Assembly: GCA_947178045.1 (NCBI GenBank)
Contig: CAMWWR010000133.1
Span: 1-5,855 of the forward strand
DNA: 5,855 nt
DNA from: an uncultured Clostridia bacterium
Lineage (GTDB): Bacteria > Bacillota > Clostridia > Lachnospirales > Lachnospiraceae
Reading direction: 5' to 3'
Made by a program: the position numbers and the translations under genes
The notes under the pieces: generated by a model
The model's database searches: none
Seen by the model: only the letters and a program-made list of their open reading frames with translations
What the model was told of the DNA's origin: nothing
Shown: positions 1-5,533 of the stretch, piece after piece
How the letters are laid out: each line of letters starts with the position of its first letter
Position numbering within the stretch: position 1 is the first letter of the stretch

Positions 1-1117
1 TTCCCGACTCCTTATAATAGATACGGTAGACCGTCTTGATGCCCGGATTCGTGATTTTCCACTGATTTTCCGAGAGCTTGATCTTCGGAACAAACACATC
101 GCCCCGCTTCACCGCGGCAAGCTTGTAAACGCCGCCGAACGCCGGGCAGTCCCTGCGCGTGATGAGGTTTGTGCCGACCCCCCAGGAATTAATGGCAGCA
201 CCCTGCGTCTTCAGCGAATCGATCAGATATTCGTCCAGATCGCTCGATGCGCAGATGGATGCCTCCGCGAAGCCCGCGTCATCCAGCATTTTTCTCGCCC
301 GCTTCGACAGGTAGGCAAGATCGCCGCTGTCCAGACGGATGCCGTATTTCTGCGGCATCCGCCCCGCGTCGCGCAGCTCCGTAAATACGCGGATCGCATT
401 CGGCACGCCGGAGCGCAGCGTATCGTAGGTGTCGACAAGCAGCGTGGCATTCTGCGGATAAAGCTCGGCGTATTTGCGGAAGGCGGTCAGCTCGTCCTCA
501 AAGCTCATGATCCAGCTGTGCGCATGCGTCCCGAGGGCCGGAATACCGAACCGCTTCGCGCAGAGCACGTTGCTTGTTCCGATGCAGCCGCCGATGACCG
601 CCGCCCTCGCCCCGTAGGTGCCGGCATCCGGCCCCTGCGCGCGCCGCAGCCCGAATTCCATCACGCCCTCGCCCCGCGCGGCATAGCACACGCGGGCCGC
701 CTTGGTTGCAATCAGGCTCTGATGATTGATGATGTTGAGGATCGCCGTCTCGACAAGCTGCGCCTCCATGATCGGAGCAATCACCTTGACCAGCGGCTCC
801 ATCGGGAACACAACCGTTCCCTCCGGTATCGCATAGATATCGCCCGTAAAGCGAAAGCCCCGCAGATATTCCAGAAACGCCTCGTCAAAGGTATTCAGGC
901 TGCGCAGATACGCGATATCCTCCTCGTCAAAACGGAGATTTTTGATATAGTCGATCACCTGCTCCAGCCCGCAGCATACCGCATAGCCGCTGCCGGTCGG
1001 ATTCGTGCGGTAAAATGCGTCGAAGATCACTGTATCATTCGTATTGTTTTTGAAATAGCCCTGCATCATTGTCAGCTCATAAAAGTCTGTCAGCAATGTC
1101 AAATTCTGCTCCGTCAT
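1..1117 (-). CDS. pncB: Nicotinate phosphoribosyltransferase, 3' end beyond the window
   Basis: Catalyses nicotinate + PRPP (+ ATP) to nicotinate mononucleotide, the entry step of cytoplasmic NAD salvage (Preiss-Handler pathway). The first 372 codons are present, with no stop before the left edge; the family is usually about 480 residues, so roughly 110 are outside. I read TDFYELTM at residues 10-17, GYAVCCGLEQVIDYI at 44-58, GTHAHSW at 196-202 (region of the family's conserved catalytic histidine), LVDTYDTLRSGVPNAI at 227-242, GIRLDSGDL at 259-267, SSDLDEY at 291-297 and GVGTNLIT at 313-320. All are typical of clostridial NAPRTases. The ATG at 1115-1117 has GGAGG five bases upstream. It lies 66 nt downstream of proS with no terminator or promoter that I can see between, so it is probably cotranscribed and under the proS T-box (inference). 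No frameshift seen. Confidence 0.95.
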   Translation of the reverse strand, partial: MTEQNLTLLTDFYELTMMQGYFKNNTNDTVIFDAFYRTNPTGSGYAVCCGLEQVIDYIKNLRFDEEDIAYLRSLNTFDEAFLEYLRGFRFTGDIYAIPEGTVVFPMEPLVKVIAPIMEAQLVETAILNIINHQSLIATKAARVCYAARGEGVMEFGLRRAQGPDAGTYGARAAVIGGCIGTSNVLCAKRFGIPALGTHAHSWIMSFEDELTAFRKYAELYPQNATLLVDTYDTLRSGVPNAIRVFTELRDAGRMPQKYGIRLDSGDLAYLSKRARKMLDDAGFAEASICASSDLDEYLIDSLKTQGAAINSWGVGTNLITRRDCPAFGGVYKLAAVKRGDVFVPKIKLSENQWKITNPGIKTVYRIYYKESG

Positions 1118-1183
1118 TTCATCCTCCATTCTGCACTGTGCTCCCGCCCGCCGTTTTTCCGCCGAAGGGCAGGCCGCGTTTTC
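1118..1183 (-). other. proS-pncB intercistronic gap with GC-rich hairpin
   Basis: This 66-nt gap holds a possible GC-rich stem (GCCTGCC with GGCGGGC, one G-U pair) and the pncB ribosome binding site. There is no uridine run after the stem on the minus strand and no sigma-A promoter that I can see. Read-through from proS is therefore the simplest source of pncB transcript. The pncB site shares the 11-mer CAGAATGGAGG with the proS site (1123-1133 and 2624-2634). Confidence 0.5.
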
Positions 1184-2617
1184 CTAATACGCCTTGCCCC
1201 AATATACGAGCGCTTTCGCCGGTTTTCCGCAGCATACGCAGGTATCAGCGATATGCTTTTGCTCAAACGGCATACAGCGTGAGGTCGCGCCGGTCTTCTC
1301 CTTGATCTCGTCCTCGCAGGCGCGCTCGCCGCACCACATCGCCTTTACAAAACCCGGCTTGTTTGCCACAATATCGCGGAATTCCTCCGTGGTATGCGCC
1401 TCGTAGGTGTGCGCGTCGCGGTGCGCAAGCGCACGCGCAAGCATTTCCCTCTGCATCGCGTCAAGAATCTCACCGGCCCTTGTCTCGATCTCATCGAGCG
1501 ATACGACCGTTTTCTCCCTTGTGTCACGCCGCACGATCACTGCCTGGTTCGCCGCGATATCCTTCGGCCCGATCTCAATGCGAACCGGGATGCCGCGCAT
1601 TTCCTGCTCCGAGAATTTCCAGCCCGGCGATTTATCCGTATCATCAACCTTCACGCGGAACGCGCCGAGCTTTTCCCGGATCTCGGCCACCTTCTCCAGC
1701 ACACCCTCCTTCTTCTGCTGGATCGGAATAATCATGATCTGGGTCGGCGCGATTTTCGGCGGCAGCACAAGCCCGCTGTTGTCGCCATGCACCATGATGA
1801 CCGCGCCGATCAGGCGGGTGGTGAGTCCCCAGGAGGTCTGGTGCACATATTTCAAGGTATTGTCCTTATCCGTGTACTGGATGCCGAACGCCTTTGCGAA
1901 GCCGTCGCCGAAATTGTGGCTTGTGCCGGACTGCAGCGCCTTGCCGTCATGCATGAGCGCCTCGATCGTGTAGGTCGCCTCCGCGCCCGCAAATTTTTCC
2001 TTGTCGGTCTTGCGCCCCCTGACCATCGGGATGGCAAGCACCTGCTCGCAGAAATCCGCGTAGACATTCAGCATCTGCTCGGTGCGCTCCTGCGCCTCCT
2101 CTGCGGTCGCGTGCGCGGTATGGCCCTCCTGCCACAAAAACTCCATCGTCCGAAGGAACGGTCTCGTCGTCTTCTCCCAGCGCACGACCGAGCACCACTG
2201 ATTGTACACCTTCGGCAGGTCACGGTAGGATTCAATGATCCTCGAATAAAAATCGCAGAAGAGCGTCTCCGAGGTCGGGCGCACGCAGAGCCGCTCCGGC
2301 AGCTCCTCTCCGCCGCCGTGCGTCACCCACGCCACCTCCGGCGCAAAGCCCTCAACATGGTCCTTTTCCTTCTGCAGCAGGCTCTCCGGGATGAACATCG
2401 GCATGTAGACATTTTCCACGCCGACCTCCTTAAACCGCGCGTCAAGCTCCTTCTGGATCAGCTCCCAGATCGCGTAGCCCGCCGGGCGGAAGATCGTGCA
2501 GCCCCGCACACCGGAATAATCCACCAGCTCCGCCTTCGTTACCACATCCGTGTACCACTGGGCGAAATCCTCCTCCATCAGCGTAATCGCCTCCACCAGT
2601 TTTTTTTCATTCGCCAT
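1184..2617 (-). CDS. proS: Prolyl-tRNA synthetase, short archaeal/eukaryal-type class II
   Basis: Charges tRNA-Pro with proline in the cytoplasm. The 477-aa protein has the class II catalytic core: motif 1 around residues 40-78 ([13 protein letters not shown] onward), the RPTSET loop at 113-118, motif 2 around 138-165 ([19 protein letters not shown]) and motif 3 around 260-273 ([14 protein letters not shown]). An anticodon-binding domain follows (about 285-385, [14 protein letters not shown]). The C-terminal domain carries cysteines at 429, 434, 448, 460, 462 and 463, fitting the zinc-binding domain of this subclass. It ends in Tyr, as in the Thermus-type enzyme, whose terminal tyrosine reaches the active site. 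The editing insertion of the long E. coli-type enzyme is absent. ATG at 2615-2617 has GGAGGG eight bases upstream. It is the first gene after the T-box leader, and pncB follows. Confidence 0.97.
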   Translation of the reverse strand: MANEKKLVEAITLMEEDFAQWYTDVVTKAELVDYSGVRGCTIFRPAGYAIWELIQKELDARFKEVGVENVYMPMFIPESLLQKEKDHVEGFAPEVAWVTHGGGEELPERLCVRPTSETLFCDFYSRIIESYRDLPKVYNQWCSVVRWEKTTRPFLRTMEFLWQEGHTAHATAEEAQERTEQMLNVYADFCEQVLAIPMVRGRKTDKEKFAGAEATYTIEALMHDGKALQSGTSHNFGDGFAKAFGIQYTDKDNTLKYVHQTSWGLTTRLIGAVIMVHGDNSGLVLPPKIAPTQIMIIPIQQKKEGVLEKVAEIREKLGAFRVKVDDTDKSPGWKFSEQEMRGIPVRIEIGPKDIAANQAVIVRRDTREKTVVSLDEIETRAGEILDAMQREMLARALAHRDAHTYEAHTTEEFRDIVANKPGFVKAMWCGERACEDEIKEKTGATSRCMPFEQKHIADTCVCCGKPAKALVYWGKAY

Positions 2618-2679
2618 AATTTCCCTCCATTCTGTGTTGTCTGCATTGTTGGGCCTGCGCGATCAGGGGCGAGCGTAAT

Positions 2680-2710
2680 CGAGTAGCGGAACGCTTTTCT
2701 CCGCTACTCG
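2680..2710 (-). repeat. 10-bp inverted repeat in the proS 5' untranslated region
   Basis: CGAGTAGCGG and its exact complement (2680-2689 and 2701-2710) enclose an 11-nt loop. It lies between the T-box terminator and the proS start, 63 bp from the start codon. A second GGCGAG/CTCGCC pairing with flanking sequence is also possible. No U-run follows on the minus strand, so it is not an intrinsic terminator. It could be an RNA stability hairpin, or half of an interspersed repeat together with the hairpin at 2717-2759. Confidence 0.6.
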
Positions 2711-2716
2711 CCGCGC

Positions 2717-2769
2717 CGCCGATGCGCCGCTTTAGCGGCATAATTCCTCTGCATCGGCGTGCGCATAAA
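2717..2769 (-). repeat. Post-terminator structured repeat, copy 1
   Basis: On the minus strand the T-box terminator U-run overlaps TTTATGCGCACGCC (2756-2769). This is followed by a 9-bp outer stem (2717-2725 with 2751-2759), an 11-nt bulge only on the 5' side (AGAGGAATTAT, 2740-2750), and an inner hairpin GCCGC-TAAA-GCGGC (2726-2739). The same 14-mer and the same architecture recur at 5457-5505 behind another terminator. Function unknown; it may be an interspersed palindromic repeat or a cis-acting RNA element. Confidence 0.55.
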
Positions 2770-2799
2770 AACGGCCCCTTATATCGCTATAAGGGACCG
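2767..2799 (-). terminator. T-box intrinsic terminator
   Basis: A 12-bp stem (2772-2783 with 2788-2799, one G-U pair) closed by a GCGA tetraloop is followed by five U (2767-2771). Its 5' arm contains the CGGUCCCU segment that alternatively pairs with the T-box sequence, so terminator and antiterminator are mutually exclusive. Confidence 0.93.
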
Positions 2800-3066
2800 A
2801 AGGCTTCGGCGGTACCACCCTAATTAACTGCCGTCTTACGGCAGCTCTCTTCCTTGCTCCGATAACGCGGAAACGCGCCCCGCTTTCACGGGGATGCTCC
2901 AAGGCCGGTTCTGCCTGCGCATCATGGGGAGTCCCACCGTGTATCCCCTCTCTGATATGACCGCCGGACATACTAATCCTTTTCATCGCCGCCGCCAAAA
3001 ACTCCTTCCGCAGAGCCCCAGCGGCACTCCCGGCGCTGCGCTTTTTTGCCGCGCCGATAATATATT
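2767..3066 (-). promoter_or_regulatory. T-box riboswitch (tRNA-Pro sensing) of the proS operon
   Basis: The T-box core AGGGTGGTACCGCC is at 2808-2821. Stem I is readable: GAUG (2984-2987) pairs with CAUC (2893-2896), AAGG pairs with CCUU, and the specifier loop has AGUA on its 5' side (2971-2974) and GAACCGG on its 3' side (2905-2911). This makes CCG (2906-2908, a Pro codon followed by the usual purine) the specifier, in agreement with the downstream gene. The distal arm has the usual AGAGAGGGG...CUCCCC pattern. A stem III hairpin CUGCCGU-AAG-ACGGCAG precedes the T-box. In the antiterminator AGGG pairs with CCCU and ACCG with CGGU around the UGGU bulge; U would pair with discriminator A73 of tRNA-Pro. 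Uncharged tRNA should stabilise this form and permit transcription. About 75 nt of extra 5' sequence with a CGGCGC/GCGCCG stem precedes stem I. Confidence 0.95.
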
Positions 3067-3072
3067 GGTTAG

Positions 3073-3101
3073 ATTTTAGTCCAGCACTGCCGGTTTGTCA
3101 A
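3073..3101 (-). promoter_or_regulatory. Sigma-A promoter of the proS T-box operon
   Basis: Perfect -35 TTGACA at 3096-3101, 17-bp spacer, -10 TAAAAT at 3073-3078 (5/6). Predicted start near 3066. It fires away from the plus-strand promoter at 3132-3160; the two -35 boxes are 30 bp apart, so the promoters are divergent. Confidence 0.88.
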
Positions 3102-3131
3102 GCTGAATTTTCCTACGTTCCCCCGACTCTG

Positions 3132-3160
3132 TCGACAAAAATACCGGGGCATGCTATAAT
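3132..3160 (+). promoter_or_regulatory. Sigma-A promoter (extended -10) of the hypothetical gene
   Basis: -35 TCGACA (5/6) at 3132-3137, 17-bp spacer, perfect -10 TATAAT at 3155-3160 preceded by TGC, an extended -10 element. Predicted start near 3167, giving a 5' leader of about 115 nt. This start lies at or after the ATG at 3165 and so argues against using that upstream start. Confidence 0.85.
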
Positions 3161-3281
3161 ACTGATGGGTGTTTGTGCCAAAGCTGCCGTGAGTGCAACC
3201 CCCGGCATAACAGAGGACATCTTCCCCAAAGCTTTTGCACAGGACCGCTCAAAAATCCGACAAAAGGAGAAGTTAAAATCA

Positions 3282-3872
3282 ATGGATAAAAATCAGGCCT
3301 ATATCCAAAATCTGAGCATCAAGGAGGTTCCGTGGCACAGACTTACCACGCCATACGGCAGAGCGACGGATTTTCCGGAATACTTCAAAACAATTCAAAA
3401 TGCAGCGGATACGGCGGAGATCGAAACGGCGCTGGGCGAGCTCCTGTCAAACATCGAGCACCAGGGCACGCTCTGGCACTCGACGCCGTTTGCCATGATC
3501 TTTCTTGCCCGCATTTTCGAAAATTCTGTTTCCGAAATGGGACAGAGCGGCCGAGCCGATTTCATCATAACGCAGCTGCTGAGCTTTTTTGAGCTGATCG
3601 CCGAATGCTTCCATGACGCCGAGGATATGGGGATGTCCGAGGACACCGACCCGCTTCCCGATTTCTCCGACATGCTGAAGGAGGAATATCTGTGGTCGGA
3701 GGAGTACAACGAAGAGGAAGACGAACAGCGCTATGAGGACGGCGCATTTCCGGACGATCTGTTTTACAGCTTCTGGTTTTACTCGTATCAGGTTCTCCTG
3801 TTCTGCAAACCAATGTTCAAAAAGCTGGAAAACACCGACTTTGACACGGAGGACCTTCTGGCGCTGCTGTAA
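3282..3872 (+). CDS. Conserved-hypothetical acidic protein with HEAT-like HQGT motif
   Basis: A 196-aa soluble protein with no signal peptide or membrane segment visible. Residues 16-75 (VPWHRLTTPYGRATDFPEYF, then an acidic helix, then IEHQGTLWHSTPFAMIFLARIF) resemble the first repeat of a group of HEAT-repeat hypotheticals with the pattern W-x-x-L-x-x-x-Y-G ... H-Q-G-T ... P-F. I recognise this pattern from memory and it is not a firm family assignment. The C-terminal half is strongly acidic (about 112-165) and ends in an aromatic/hydrophobic helix (FYSFWFYSYQVLLF, 161-174). The start at 3282 is preferred: AAGGAG lies about 12 bases upstream, and the ATG at 3165 sits at the predicted transcription start. 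It is monocistronic, divergent from proS and convergent with the binding-protein gene. Such small HEAT-like proteins are sometimes immunity-type partners, but no toxin is nearby, so I assign no function. Confidence 0.88.
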   Translation: MDKNQAYIQNLSIKEVPWHRLTTPYGRATDFPEYFKTIQNAADTAEIETALGELLSNIEHQGTLWHSTPFAMIFLARIFENSVSEMGQSGRADFIITQLLSFFELIAECFHDAEDMGMSEDTDPLPDFSDMLKEEYLWSEEYNEEEDEQRYEDGAFPDDLFYSFWFYSYQVLLFCKPMFKKLENTDFDTEDLLALL

Positions 3873-3885
3873 ATCCCGGATTACA

Positions 3886-3918
3886 TAAGAAAGCGCTGAT
3901 TTAATCAGCGCTTTCTTA
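3886..3918. terminator. Bidirectional terminator between convergent genes
   Basis: A 15-bp perfect inverted repeat (3886-3900 with 3904-3918) with a 3-nt loop, ending in TTTCTTA on both strands. It lies 14 bp after the plus-strand gene's stop and 17 bp from the stop of the minus-strand binding-protein gene, as expected for a shared terminator. The U-tract is interrupted by a C, so efficiency may be moderate. Confidence 0.88.
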
Positions 3919-3934
3919 ACAAACAGCTTCCGCA

Positions 3935-5029
3935 TTATCTGCTATAATAGAAATCCTCTCCCGGGAGCTCTCCTCCGACGCTGGACGGCTGCTGATCAAA
4001 AAGTACCTTCAGGTAGCCGTCCACTTTCGTCCGCATCTCCTCGCCCTCGAGGAATACAATATTGCAATACGGAATCGCCTTTGCAGCTACCGCTGCTTTA
4101 ACGATATCAAATTTTTCGACAAGCTTGGCCGCATCCTCTACATTCTCTGTCACATACTGCACAGAGGCTGCATACTCGTCAAGAAACGCGTCCAGCGCAG
4201 CCTTATTTTCCGACGCAAACGCCTTGTTTACCAGCACAACGCCGGTCACGACGGAGCTGCCGTCATCCGTGTATTTCTCCCACTCTGCCGCGACGTCAAG
4301 CGCGATGCGGAGCTTTTCGTTCTGCGTCATGGCGACCGTCACATAAGGCTGCGGCAGCATGGCCACGGCATCTTCGCTCTCCGCCATTATCGCGGCGACC
4401 TCCGTTGCCTCCGACTTATATTCGATCGTCACATCCTTCTCCGGGTCGATGCCCGCCGCACGGAGCAGATAATTCAGCGTATATTCCGGCGTCGTTCCCT
4501 TTCCGGTCGAATAGATCGTTCTGCCCTTCAAATCCTCCGCGGACTGGATCGTCTCGCCGGTTTCCACAATGTAGAGCACGCTGATCGTGTTGATTGCCGC
4601 GATCTGCACGGCTCCGCCCGTCCTGTTGTAGAGCACGCTCGCCAGGTTGCACGGAACGGCGGCAATCGGAATTTCGCCCTTTACAATGCCCGTCGTGAGC
4701 TCATCCGCCGTGCCGGCGATTGTAAAATTGTAATTGTTCGCCGTCTCTTTATTTTCCGCGTTCTCCATTACCTGGATCATCCCGATCGCCGTCGGCCCCT
4801 TCAGCGCCGCAACTGCAATATCAATTTTTTCGGCCGGCTTCTTCCCGCAGCCTGCAAGCATTCCTGCTGCCATTCCAAACACAAGCAGCATGGCGGCCGC
4901 GCGCGCGCCTGTTCTTCCCGCGCCGCCCGCTCTTCCTCTACGCCTGCGGTTTTTCACGGTTCCTGCGCCTTCCGCATTTTCTATACTTTCCATTTTTCCC
5001 GCACCTCCCATGCTTTTCACAATTCTCAT
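3935..5029 (-). CDS. ABC transporter substrate-binding lipoprotein, NMT1/TauA-like
   Basis: Predicted extracytoplasmic solute-binding lipoprotein of the SsuA/TauA/NMT1-like periplasmic-binding fold. After a hydrophobic stretch MLLVFGMAAGMLAGC comes the lipobox L-A-G-C (Cys61 from this start). The mature part starts GKKPAEKIDIAVAALKGPTAIGM; the body has AVPCNLASVLYNR, INTISVLYIVE, DLKGRTIYSTGKGTTPEY and MLPQPYVTVAM, all usual for this fold. The ligand cannot be told from sequence. The start is uncertain: in-frame starts occur at TTG 5083, ATG 5065, ATG 5029, ATG 4993 and GTG 4957. I chose 5029 for its AGGAGG ten bases upstream. GTG 4957 (VKNRRRR...) gives the most normal signal-peptide length (36 residues before Cys). 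The 5' end is a 36-nt periodic repeat. It follows the TM1266-like gene by at least 72 nt and has no permease or ATPase gene beside it. Confidence 0.9.
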   Translation of the reverse strand: MRIVKSMGGAGKMESIENAEGAGTVKNRRRRGRAGGAGRTGARAAAMLLVFGMAAGMLAGCGKKPAEKIDIAVAALKGPTAIGMIQVMENAENKETANNYNFTIAGTADELTTGIVKGEIPIAAVPCNLASVLYNRTGGAVQIAAINTISVLYIVETGETIQSAEDLKGRTIYSTGKGTTPEYTLNYLLRAAGIDPEKDVTIEYKSEATEVAAIMAESEDAVAMLPQPYVTVAMTQNEKLRIALDVAAEWEKYTDDGSSVVTGVVLVNKAFASENKAALDAFLDEYAASVQYVTENVEDAAKLVEKFDIVKAAVAAKAIPYCNIVFLEGEEMRTKVDGYLKVLFDQQPSSVGGELPGEDFYYSR

Positions 5030-5065
5030 AACTCCCGCACCTCCTGCTTTTTCTGCGATTGTCAT
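4946..5065 (-). repeat. 36-nt periodic repeat carrying successive SD and start codons
   Basis: In the binding-protein frame, 12-codon units read AGGAGVMRIVKS, MGGAGKMESIEN and AEGAGTVKNRRR. The unit before them (...TATMTIAEK) keeps the M at the same place. Start codons fall every 36 nt: ATG 5065, ATG 5029, ATG 4993, GTG 4957. AGGAGG (5040-5045), GGGAGG (5004-5009) and GGAAGG (4968-4973) each lie exactly 10 bases before the last three. The segment looks like a decayed tandem duplication of a ribosome binding site plus start codon. A further AGGAG-like stretch is in the next unit. Confidence 0.75.
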
Positions 5066-5111
5066 CGTTGCTGTGTAGCTCAAATATCCTGCCGCTCAAA
5101 TAGCATCGCGG

Positions 5112-5143
5112 AAATGCCGTCTTCAGGCCGCTCGGCATTTTTT
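5112..5143 (+). terminator. Hairpin with plus-strand U-tail between two minus-strand genes
   Basis: An 8-bp stem AAATGCCG/CGGCATTT (5112-5119 with 5133-5140), loop of 13 nt, followed by TTT, so six T in a row on the plus strand. In terminator orientation it would stop plus-strand (antisense) transcription, although no plus-strand gene ends here. On the minus strand it forms a hairpin without a U-tail between the TM1266-like gene and the binding-protein gene, where it may set transcript stability. It may be partial or non-functional as a terminator. Confidence 0.45.
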
Positions 5144-5155
5144 GCCCGCCCCTGC

Positions 5156-5407
5156 TTACCGCTTTGAATACATTGTCTTCACGCTGATGCCGCGCACCAT
5201 TCCAAGCTTGCCAGAAAGCGAGCTGATCACATCGTTTTCCGCATCCAGTACGATGCTGATAATGCTGATATCCTTCTGTTTGTACGGTATGCCCATCCGC
5301 CCGATGATGCAGGCCGCATAATCATGAAGAATACGGTTGACCTCCGTCGCCGCCTCCGGCTCCTCCACAATAATTCCGACCAGTGCAATTCGGTTTTCTT
5401 TCTCCAT
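5156..5407 (-). CDS. TM1266-family iron-only hydrogenase system putative regulator (ACT-like)
   Basis: An 83-aa protein with the full pattern of the TM1266 group: NRIALVGIIVEEPEAATEVNRILHDY (residues 5-30), IIGRMGIPYKQKDISIISIVLDA (34-56) and ISSLSGKLGMVRGISVKTMYSK (61-82). This is a beta-alpha-beta-beta-alpha-beta ACT/ferredoxin-like domain with the invariant-looking GRMGIPY and SGKLGM segments. The family is named for its frequent association with [FeFe]-hydrogenase maturation genes; its biochemical role is not established and no hydrogenase gene is in this window. ATG at 5405-5407 has a perfect AGGAGG six bases upstream. The frame stays open upstream to 5698, but that part translates leader RNA and terminator. 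Expression probably depends on read-through of the leader terminator at 5507-5533. The gene is followed by the binding-protein gene on the same strand. Confidence 0.92.
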   Translation of the reverse strand: MEKENRIALVGIIVEEPEAATEVNRILHDYAACIIGRMGIPYKQKDISIISIVLDAENDVISSLSGKLGMVRGISVKTMYSKR

Positions 5408-5456
5408 AAACCGCCTCCTCTGTGTGTTCTTTACACATTTGCCCGCCCGCGTGGGG

Positions 5457-5505
5457 CGCATGTCGCTGCAAGCGACTATTCTCCTTATGCGGGCGTGCGC
5501 ATAAA
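5457..5505 (-). repeat. Post-terminator structured repeat, copy 2
   Basis: Minus-strand TTTATGCGCACGCC (5492-5505) matches copy 1 (2756-2769) exactly. It is followed by a 5-bp outer stem CGCAT/ATGCG (5487-5491 with 5457-5461), a 10-nt bulge only on the 5' side (AAGGAGAATA, 5477-5486) and an inner hairpin GTCGCT-TGC-AGCGAC (5462-5476). As in copy 1, the 14-mer lies directly after an intrinsic terminator and the purine-rich bulge resembles AGGAG(A)ATTA. The stems differ in sequence but not in plan. Confidence 0.55.
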
Positions 5506-5506
5506 T

Positions 5507-5533
5507 AAAAACCCCTGTGCCGTCGCACAGGGG
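5507..5533 (-). terminator. Intrinsic terminator in the leader of the TM1266-like gene
   Basis: A perfect 9-bp stem CCCCTGTGC/GCACAGGGG (5512-5520 with 5525-5533), loop GACG, followed by five U (5507-5511). It lies 100 nt before the start codon, inside the transcript from the 5762-5789 promoter, so it acts either as an attenuator or as the 3' end of a separate small RNA. Confidence 0.92.

Noticed and set aside
1394..2686. A 430-codon open frame on the plus strand opposite proS
   Set aside because: It is Arg/Leu/His-rich with no recognisable domain and lies antisense to a clearly conserved proS. It is a GC-rich shadow frame. The same applies to 518-1282 and 1407-1973.
3165..3281. Longer start at 3165 for the plus-strand hypothetical gene
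   Set aside because: It lies at the predicted transcription start, just after the -10 box, with no ribosome binding site. The translated extension looks like leader sequence.
5066..5083. TTG at 5083 as the start of the binding-protein gene
   Set aside because: Its AGGA is only 3 nt away, and better ATG/SD pairs follow in frame. A start here would give a signal peptide of nearly 80 residues.
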